Both the position numbers and the translations under genes were made by a program. The notes beneath the pieces are model-generated. The model was not told where the DNA came from, made no database searches, and worked only from the letters and a program-made list of their open reading frames with translations. Positions 6,092 through 10,485 of a stretch of 10,485 bases of DNA are shown here, piece after piece. Position 1 is the stretch's first letter. Each line of letters begins with the position of its first letter. Origin of the DNA: JAIPEK01 sp041685935 (GTDB lineage: Bacteria > Desulfobacterota > Desulfobacteria > Desulfobacterales > Desulfobacteraceae); NCBI GenBank assembly GCA_041685935.1, contig JAWLES010000084.1:1-10485 (forward strand), in the 5' to 3' direction.

Positions 6092-6659
6092 CAAATCAGG
6101 AAGCCGGCTTTTTATGGCGGTTTCCATCCCTCAGGAGACTGCCCTGTTTTTAAATTCGCTACAGACCCGGCTGAAACAGAACGGGATCAAAGCATCGTGG
6201 ACCGACAGACAAGCCATGCATCTTACAATAAAATTTCTTGGTGATGTTTCTCCCGAACACATACCACTTTTAAAAAAATGCATGGAAAAGGCGGTCTGCA
6301 ATTTTGAGCCGTTTTATCTTTACACGGGAGGAATCGGTGTTTTTCCGTCTGTAAAAAAAGCCAGGGTGTTCTGGAGTAAGGTCAAAGGCGAAACTGAAAC
6401 ACTTGAACGTCTGCACCGTTCCATTGAAAATGAGCTTTTCATTCATGGATTTGAACCTGACAAAAGGGGTTTTCATCCGCATTTAACCCTTGGCAGGACC
6501 AAAAAGAGAGTATCCCCTGAGAAAGTATACGAGTTGATGCTCGGTTTTAAAGGTGAGGAAGCGGACAGGTTCCCGGTCTCCGGAATCCACTTGTTTAAAA
6601 GCGATTTAAAACCTTCAGGGGCTGTTCATTCCAGACTTTTTACTGCTGACTTTTCGTGA
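6084..6659 (+). CDS. thpR: RNA 2',3'-cyclic phosphodiesterase / 2'-5' RNA ligase (LigT/ThpR)
   Basis: A 191-residue member of the 2H phosphoesterase superfamily. ThpR opens 2',3'-cyclic phosphates on RNA to 2'-phosphates, and homologues reversibly join tRNA halves through 2'-5' links. Both catalytic HxTx motifs are present: HLTI (46-49) in MHLTIKFLG and HLTL (133-136) in FHPHLTLGR. Length and two-lobe layout fit the family. The GTG at 6084 is chosen because AAGGGA precedes it by 7 nt and the product then begins MADKSGSRLFMAVSIP, as LigT proteins do; upstream in-frame residues look unrelated. It overlaps the end of the MoaD-like gene by 8 nt, so all three genes of this operon are coupled. Convergent with the amidohydrolase gene. 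Confidence 0.92.
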   Translation: MADKSGSRLFMAVSIPQETALFLNSLQTRLKQNGIKASWTDRQAMHLTIKFLGDVSPEHIPLLKKCMEKAVCNFEPFYLYTGGIGVFPSVKKARVFWSKVKGETETLERLHRSIENELFIHGFEPDKRGFHPHLTLGRTKKRVSPEKVYELMLGFKGEEADRFPVSGIHLFKSDLKPSGAVHSRLFTADFS

Positions 6660-6671
6660 AACAGGTAAGTT

Positions 6672-6697
6672 CAAAAAGGCAGGCTCCTTCCTTTTTG
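6672..6697. terminator. Bidirectional terminator between thpR and the amidohydrolase gene
   Basis: CAAAAAGG (6672-6679) pairs with CCTTTTTG (6690-6697) around a 10-nt loop. The T-runs are within the stem on both strands, as in two-way terminators between convergent genes. It starts 12 nt after the thpR stop and ends 40 nt from the other stop codon. An outer GTGAAAC/GTTTCAC pairing (6656-6662 with 6710-6716) could lengthen it. Confidence 0.5.
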
Positions 6698-6737
6698 GAA
6701 ACAAAAACCGTTTCACTTGTTCCGCTCCTTCGTTTTT

Positions 6738-7505
6738 TTACGGGTTACTCTCCCTGAGAAGGGATGTCAGATTTTCTGACAGGATCGCATTTTCATCTTC
6801 AGGTTTCAATTCGAGCTTTAATATTTTTGAAAGCTCAAGCTTCGGGTCTCCAAAAGGGAAATCGGATCCAAAAAGGATTCGCCCGGTACCATACTCTTTT
6901 ATGTAATCTTTGATCTCTGCAGGTGCAGCCAGCGCAGTATCGGTATAAACCATTGGATTTTCCCAGACGCTGTTGCGTTTCAGTGCATAATAGCTGCCGT
7001 TAAGTCCGCCGAGGTGGGGAATAATCACCCGGACACCCTTGGCGATACTAAAAATAAACTCGATTGTATTTTCAAGCTCCTCCTCGTATACAACCGGCAT
7101 AAGCAGCTCACGGATCTTTTCCACGGCCAGTCTGCATTCACGGGTATTGTAATGGTACACTGGCTCATCCTTGTGGCGGTGCCATTTAATCCCCTTGTGC
7201 TGCTCGGTAATCTGATCTGTTGCAAAATCATTCCAGATAAAGAAATACGGTATGATCTGAATCGGTGCGTCCTTAAGCCGGGTGAGATATTCGTTTGCAC
7301 GCCTTCGTCTTTCCCGCCAGTATGGAGTGTCTTCAAAATCAGGGTTGTGCCGGTCGTAGATTTCAAAAACCGGAGGAAACATTGCCGCGCCTGTTATTTG
7401 GGTGCCGCTGATTGCTTCCAGGTAATTTTCCAGGGCCTGGCAGGGAAAAGAATCCTGAATGCCGCAGTGCACGTGCGAATCAATAATGGTTTTCTTTTGT
7501 TCCAT
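6738..7505 (-). CDS. Amidohydrolase family 2 (TIM-barrel metal-dependent hydrolase)
   Basis: A 255-residue cytoplasmic protein with the metal-site landmarks of the amidohydrolase superfamily, COG2159 type: HVH (11-13) after IIDS at strand 1, VIIPHLGG with His164, and FGSDFPFGDP with Asp215 at strand 8, closing with the ILSENLTSLL helix typical of this group. A middle segment rich in charge and aromatics (about 50-120, including IKWHRHKDEPVYHY) probably shapes the substrate pocket. Such proteins hydrolyse or decarboxylate small cyclic or acyl substrates; no specific reaction can be read here. The ATG at 7505 starts right before the conserved TIIDSHVH, 10 nt after the nadK stop, with a weak GAAAG site. 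A GTG at 7532 would add nine residues and overlap nadK by 17 nt. Likely co-transcribed with nadK. Confidence 0.82.
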   Translation of the reverse strand: MEQKKTIIDSHVHCGIQDSFPCQALENYLEAISGTQITGAAMFPPVFEIYDRHNPDFEDTPYWRERRRRANEYLTRLKDAPIQIIPYFFIWNDFATDQITEQHKGIKWHRHKDEPVYHYNTRECRLAVEKIRELLMPVVYEEELENTIEFIFSIAKGVRVIIPHLGGLNGSYYALKRNSVWENPMVYTDTALAAPAEIKDYIKEYGTGRILFGSDFPFGDPKLELSKILKLELKPEDENAILSENLTSLLRESNP

Positions 7506-7515
7506 GAGCTTTCTT

Positions 7516-8064
7516 TCAGGTTTTTCCCCCACTCCACATCAGCCTTGCCTTTAAAACACTGAAATAGTTCTGTTCGTTCAGGCAGGCCATCTTTAGAGGG
7601 GTGTTGCTTTTTTTTATGGAAATACGGTCAGAGGAGTAGACATCAAGTCCTTCCTGACCGTCAAAAGTAAGGAAAATATCAGTGGGATTTCCTTTGATTC
7701 TGATTTCAATGGTTACGGAATCCGGCAAAATCAGTGGTCTGTTCGTCAGTGTGAACGGGCATATGGGAGTAAGAATAATTCCGGGTACAGCAGGGTGTAT
7801 GACAGGGCCGCCTGCAGCAAGAGAGTATGCCGTGGAGCCTGTCGGAGTTCCGACGATAAGGCCGTCGGCTTTGTAAGTGGTAAGGTAATACTGATCAATA
7901 TACACGTCACAGTAGGCGAGCCTGGAAAGTGCTGATTTGTTTATGACGGCATCATTGAGAACCTCCACACAAGCACGGGTATCCCCGTTTTTTTTAACAG
8001 TAACTTCAAGCCTGGCCCTGTTTTCAGTTGAGTATCTCCCTTCAAGGAGAGCATCAACAGCAGG
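7516..8064 (-). CDS. nadK: NAD kinase, C-terminal portion (5' end lost in the assembly gap)
   Basis: NAD kinase phosphorylates NAD+ at the adenosine 2'-OH using ATP or polyphosphate, the only route to NADP. The 182 residues present cover the C-terminal all-beta domain: LEGRYSTENRARLEV, the conserved LNDAVINK, then ADGLIVGTPTGSTAYSLAAGGP (67-88) and TPICPFTLTNRPLILPD (99-115). The part with the GGDGT catalytic motif is missing. Compared with E. coli NadK (292 residues), about 110 residues, or 330 nt, should precede the first visible codon, but only 100 N are given. The gene is therefore truncated by assembly, not shown to be broken. The frame can be read through the N run to a TTG at 8187, but that extension is an artefact. 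Confidence 0.92.
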   Translation of the reverse strand, partial: PAVDALLEGRYSTENRARLEVTVKKNGDTRACVEVLNDAVINKSALSRLAYCDVYIDQYYLTTYKADGLIVGTPTGSTAYSLAAGGPVIHPAVPGIILTPICPFTLTNRPLILPDSVTIEIRIKGNPTDIFLTFDGQEGLDVYSSDRISIKKSNTPLKMACLNEQNYFSVLKARLMWSGGKT

Positions 8065-8164
8065 NNNNNNNNNNNNNNNNNNNNNNNNNNNNNNNNNNNN
8101 NNNNNNNNNNNNNNNNNNNNNNNNNNNNNNNNNNNNNNNNNNNNNNNNNNNNNNNNNNNNNNNN
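8065..8164. other. Assembly gap, 100 N
   Basis: A run of exactly 100 N, the usual placeholder for a gap of unknown length. It interrupts nadK. The missing coding sequence alone needs more than 100 nt, so true distances across this point are longer than the coordinates suggest. Confidence 0.97.
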
Positions 8165-8200
8165 TTTGAGAAAAACTCTGAAAACAAATTTTTGTTTTTA

Positions 8201-8242
8201 TTTTCCCTCCGGATGTTTCATGTGAAACATCCGGAGGGAAAA
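8201..8242. other. 42-bp inverted repeat with perfect 20-bp arms and a central parS-like core
   Basis: The arms 8201-8220 and 8223-8242 are exact reverse complements around a 2-bp centre (TG). The middle 16 bp, TGTTTCATGTGAAACA (8214-8229), differs from consensus parS at one base (CACGTG to CATGTG). The outer arms read TTTTCCCTCCGG and its complement. The T-run is on the 5' side and the A-run on the 3' side, opposite to an intrinsic terminator, so a DNA-level site is more likely. It lies between nadK and cobO, about 36 nt from the N run. Confidence 0.75.
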
Positions 8243-8250
8243 ATGGTTGC

Positions 8251-8279
8251 TTGTATCAAAAAAAACCCGCGTGTATAAT
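8251..8279 (+). promoter_or_regulatory. Promoter for the cob operon
   Basis: TTGTAT (8251-8256) and a perfect TATAAT (8274-8279) are separated by 17 nt. Transcription would begin near 8286, at a small TAAC-T-GTTA palindrome (8286-8294). The -35 box is 8 bp past the long inverted repeat, so a protein bound there could affect initiation. Confidence 0.6.
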
Positions 8280-8285
8280 GAGCGC

Positions 8286-8370
8286 TAACTGTTAAGGTTC
8301 GCAAGAAGGGGAAATTGTAAGCTGAGGGCGGGGAAGTGGAAATTCGAACGGAAAAAAGCGGGTGAGGGGT
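8286..8370 (+). other. Leader of the cob operon, no recognisable riboswitch
   Basis: About 85 nt of untranslated leader, purine-rich and G-rich. GTTCG (8297-8301) can pair with CGAAC shortly before the start, enclosing about 45 nt with AAGGGGAAA and GGGGAAGTGGAAA. These echo the GGGAA/GGTGAAA pieces of cobalamin riboswitches, but the leader is far shorter than that class (about 200 nt) and I find no B12 box (GCCACTG). I do not call a riboswitch. Confidence 0.3.
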
Positions 8371-8886
8371 ATGACAGGATATATTCAGGTTTATACAGGT
8401 AATGGAAAAGGAAAAACCACCGCAGCACTGGGGCTTGCCATGAGGGCGGCAGGAGCCGGCCTCACCGTAATGATCGGGCAGTTTCTCAAGCATGGCGAGT
8501 ATTCTGAGATTAATGCTCTAAAGGCGTTCAAGGATCTGATCACTGTAGAACAGTACGGATGCGGGAAATTTGTCAGGGGCGCTCCATCAAAAGAAGAAAA
8601 AGAGTCTGCCTTGCGGGGGCTGGAAAGGCTTAGGGAGAATATTAAAAAAAATACCTATGATATGATTATAGTGGAAGAAGGGAATGTGGCTGTTACGTGT
8701 GGTTTGATAACGGAAAATGATCTTCTGGAGTTGATGGATATGAAGCAGGAAAACATGGAGCTTGTGGTTACCGGAAGGGGGGCTACGCAAAACATAATAG
8801 AAAGAGCGGACCTTGTGACCGAGATGGTGGAGATCAAGCATTATTTTAAATCGGGGGTTGCAGCCAGAAAGGGAGTGGAAAAGTGA
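8371..8886 (+). CDS. cobO: Cob(I)yrinic acid a,c-diamide adenosyltransferase (CobO/BtuR type)
   Basis: A 171-residue ATP-dependent corrinoid adenosyltransferase, which moves the 5'-deoxyadenosyl group of ATP onto cob(I)alamin precursors. The P-loop GNGKGKTTAALG is at 10-21. IIVEEGNVAVTCGLI (99-113) stands where most homologues have DEIN or DELN, and the C-terminal pattern TGRGATQNIIERADLVTEM plus KHYFKSGVAARKGVE is diagnostic. Walker B here starts with Glu rather than Asp and has Gly in the third place, a variant. I prefer the ATG at 8371, with GGTGAG just ahead; a GTG at 8362 would add three residues. The stop overlaps cobQ by 4 nt. Preceded by a good promoter. Confidence 0.9.
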   Translation: MTGYIQVYTGNGKGKTTAALGLAMRAAGAGLTVMIGQFLKHGEYSEINALKAFKDLITVEQYGCGKFVRGAPSKEEKESALRGLERLRENIKKNTYDMIIVEEGNVAVTCGLITENDLLELMDMKQENMELVVTGRGATQNIIERADLVTEMVEIKHYFKSGVAARKGVEK

Positions 8887-10364
8887 TAAAATCCAGCCAC
8901 GTGGCTGTCTTTGGAACCGGGTCGGATGTGGGGAAAAGTGTTGTTGCAACTGCGCTGTGCCGGTCTTTTGCAGACCGGAAAATAAGGGTAGCTCCTTTTA
9001 AGGCTCAGAATATGTCGAACAATTCAGGGATTACGCCTGAAGGGCATGAAATCGGCAGGGCTCAGATAGTCCAGGCGGAGGCGGCGCGCTTGCAGCCCCA
9101 TACGGATATGAACCCGATACTGCTGAAGCCCACAGGAGACAGGACATCCCAGGTTGTGATGAACGGACTGGTTCATGATGATTTATCCGCAATGGCGTAT
9201 CACGGCAAAAAAGAGTATTTTTTTGAGCAGGCTTGCGCAGCATTTGACAGGCTGGCTGAAAAGCACGGAACCATCGTAATTGAAGGGGCGGGATCATGTG
9301 CGGAAGTCAACCTTATGGATTCGGACATTGTAAATTTCCGTATGGCGGAATACGCAAAGGCGGACGTTGTGCTAGTGGCCGACATACACAAGGGGGGCGT
9401 TTTCGGGCAGATTGTAGGCACAATTGAGTGCCTTCCCACGGTCTACAGAGAAATGGTAAAGGGATTTATCATCAACCGGTTCAGGGGGGACCCGGAATTG
9501 TTTTCCGAAGGTGTGGAATGGATAGAACGCAAGACAGGTAAACCGGTTTACGGGGTTTTACCGTGGTATACAGGTTTCAGGGTGGATGCGGAGGATTCGG
9601 TGGAGATAGAAAACTGCTTTTCCGGTGGAAAAACCGTCGGAACTCTTCCTGCAGTGGCGGTTATCAGGCTTCCCCATATTTCAAATTTTACCGACGTTCA
9701 TGCCCTGTCCGAAGTAAAAGGAATGCAGGCGGAGTTTGTGGACCGGTCATGTGATCTGTCCGTGTTCAGGGCTGTAATTATTCCGGGGTCCAAGAGCACA
9801 AGATCTGATTTGGAATGGCTTAAAAATACGGGACTTGCCGAGTCAATAAAGCGGTTTGCAGCTTCGGGCGGCCATGTTCTCGGAATATGCGGGGGATACC
9901 AGATGCTGGGAAGGTGTATATTCGATCCGGAAGGAGTGGAGGGAGAGGCCGGAACCAGCAGGGGACTTGGGCTTTTGAATATCGAGACAAAAATGAAGCC
10001 GGAAAAGACGACAACCTTGAGCTCTTTTTCATGGAACGGTGTTTCAGGGGAGGGATATGAAATTCATATGGGAGAAACCCGATGCGGGGAACCGACCCCG
10101 TTTCTTATGGTTCATCAGCCGGACGGCGCCGGATCAGAGAGAGGTGACGGCTGCGTCTCTGCGGACGGCAGAGTGGCTGGAACGTATATACACGGTTTGT
10201 TTGATACCCCGGCGATTCTTGAAAAATGGCTTGCAGGAATCGGAATTGACAACGTGGAGATACCTGCAAAAGATGCCGGGAGTAAAAAGGATGACAACTA
10301 TATTCAGCTAAAAAAGCATTTTGAATCGAACGTGGACATGAAAAAGCTGTTAAGCAGCTCCTGA
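8883..10364 (+). CDS. cobQ: Cobyric acid synthase (glutamine-hydrolysing)
   Basis: CobQ amidates carboxylates b, d, e and g of adenosylcobyrinic acid a,c-diamide with glutamine and ATP to give adenosylcobyric acid, directly after the CobO step. The 493-residue protein has the full two-domain form. The N-terminal synthetase domain holds the P-loop GTGSDVGKS (11-19), APFKAQNMSNNSG (37-49), PILLKPTGDRTSQVV (78-92), VIEGAGSCAEVNL (132-144) and DIHKGGVFGQIVGT (167-180). The C-terminal type-3 glutamine amidotransferase has GSKST (302-306), nucleophile Cys336 in GICGGYQMLG, GYEIHMG (391-397) and His437 in TYIHGLFD. It starts at a GTG overlapping the cobO stop (GTGA), with GGGAGTGG 4-11 nt upstream. 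Complete and apparently functional. Confidence 0.96.
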   Translation: MIKSSHVAVFGTGSDVGKSVVATALCRSFADRKIRVAPFKAQNMSNNSGITPEGHEIGRAQIVQAEAARLQPHTDMNPILLKPTGDRTSQVVMNGLVHDDLSAMAYHGKKEYFFEQACAAFDRLAEKHGTIVIEGAGSCAEVNLMDSDIVNFRMAEYAKADVVLVADIHKGGVFGQIVGTIECLPTVYREMVKGFIINRFRGDPELFSEGVEWIERKTGKPVYGVLPWYTGFRVDAEDSVEIENCFSGGKTVGTLPAVAVIRLPHISNFTDVHALSEVKGMQAEFVDRSCDLSVFRAVIIPGSKSTRSDLEWLKNTGLAESIKRFAASGGHVLGICGGYQMLGRCIFDPEGVEGEAGTSRGLGLLNIETKMKPEKTTTLSSFSWNGVSGEGYEIHMGETRCGEPTPFLMVHQPDGAGSERGDGCVSADGRVAGTYIHGLFDTPAILEKWLAGIGIDNVEIPAKDAGSKKDDNYIQLKKHFESNVDMKKLLSSS

Positions 10365-10398
10365 ATAGTTTCGGAAGACCTTGCATACGGAATACTCC

Positions 10399-10440
10399 AT
10401 GAAAAAAACTGAACACTTTACAGAAAGGTTTGAAAATTGA
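10399..10440 (+). CDS. Possible 13-codon leader ORF after cobQ
   Basis: ATG to TGA, 13 residues (MKKTEHFTERFEN), with GGAA 6 nt before the ATG. Its stop overlaps the proposed TTG start of the next gene (TTGA), an arrangement that could couple their translation. There is no other support, and an ORF this short easily arises by chance. Confidence 0.2.
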   Translation: MKKTEHFTERFEN

Positions 10441-10485
10441 CACCGGTCCAGGAAAACATACCATCGGTTGCGGACCTTGCATTCA
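10437..10485 (+). CDS. Probable start of the next gene in the cob operon (partial)
   Basis: A TTG with a good ribosome-binding site, AGAAAGG at 10422-10428, 8 nt away, opens a frame (MTPVQENIPSVADLAF) that stays open to the window edge. It is 72 nt past the cobQ stop on the same strand. Sixteen residues are too few for identification; position makes another cobalamin synthesis or related gene plausible. Confidence 0.4.
   Translation, partial: MTPVQENIPSVADLAF

Noticed and set aside
7516..8187. A 223-residue frame running through the N run to a TTG at 8187
   Set aside because: The N codons are undefined, the gap is too short for the nadK N-terminus, and the residues beyond it do not resemble NAD kinase. 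Only 7516-8064 is annotated.
8201..8242. Intrinsic terminator
   Set aside because: The T-run precedes the stem and an A-run follows it on both strands, the reverse of a terminator.
8286..8370. Cobalamin riboswitch
   Set aside because: Too short and no B12 box; similarity is limited to short purine-rich words.
1..10485. Mobile elements, CRISPR arrays, toxin-antitoxin or phage-defence systems
   Set aside because: No transposase, integrase, regularly spaced direct repeats or defence domains were seen on either strand.

Overview
The window looks like chromosomal DNA from an anaerobic bacterium, most likely a sulfate-reducer-like member of the Desulfobacterota. This rests on protein content: a tungsten-type aldehyde:ferredoxin oxidoreductase, a Na+-pumping decarboxylase beta subunit, a DtxR/FeoA-type metal regulator, a MoaD/ThiS-like protein with a PPGTPGPYRVLLG tail, and de novo adenosylcobalamin synthesis genes. 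No 16S rRNA or other phylogenetic marker is present, so the lineage is an inference. No mobile element, CRISPR array, tRNA or rRNA was found.

Layout. (1) Minus block, 4797 down to 1: rtcB (RNA ligase), an AOR-family oxidoreductase, a 45-codon OadG-like subunit, an OadB-type beta subunit, and the start of an MFS transporter that leaves the window. The oadGB pair has its own promoter, with a palindromic operator candidate at the expected transcription start. (2) Plus block, 5037-6659: a DtxR-family regulator, a MoaD/ThiS-like protein and thpR (2',3'-cyclic phosphodiesterase / 2'-5' RNA ligase), with overlapping stop and start codons. It is divergent from rtcB, each side having a recognisable promoter. 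(3) Minus block, about 8064 down to 6738: a nadK 3' portion followed 10 nt later by a TIM-barrel amidohydrolase, convergent with thpR across a short two-way terminator. The 5' part of nadK is lost in a run of 100 N. (4) Plus block, 8371 to the end: cobO and cobQ (overlapping by 4 nt), then probably the first codons of another gene.

How they may work together. RtcB and ThpR both act on RNA ends carrying 2',3'-cyclic phosphate and sit in neighbouring divergent units. The AOR-type enzyme needs a pyranopterin cofactor whose dithiolene sulfur comes from a MoaD-type carrier, and a MoaD-like gene lies in the next operon behind a metal-responsive regulator. CobO and CobQ are successive steps of adenosylcobalamin synthesis.

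The most notable signals are not genes. An exact 16-bp parS sequence (TGTTTCACGTGAAACA) lies inside the MoaD-like coding sequence, and a one-mismatch parS core sits at the centre of a 42-bp inverted repeat with perfect 20-bp arms between nadK and cobO. Together they suggest a ParB loading zone, hence an origin-proximal location.
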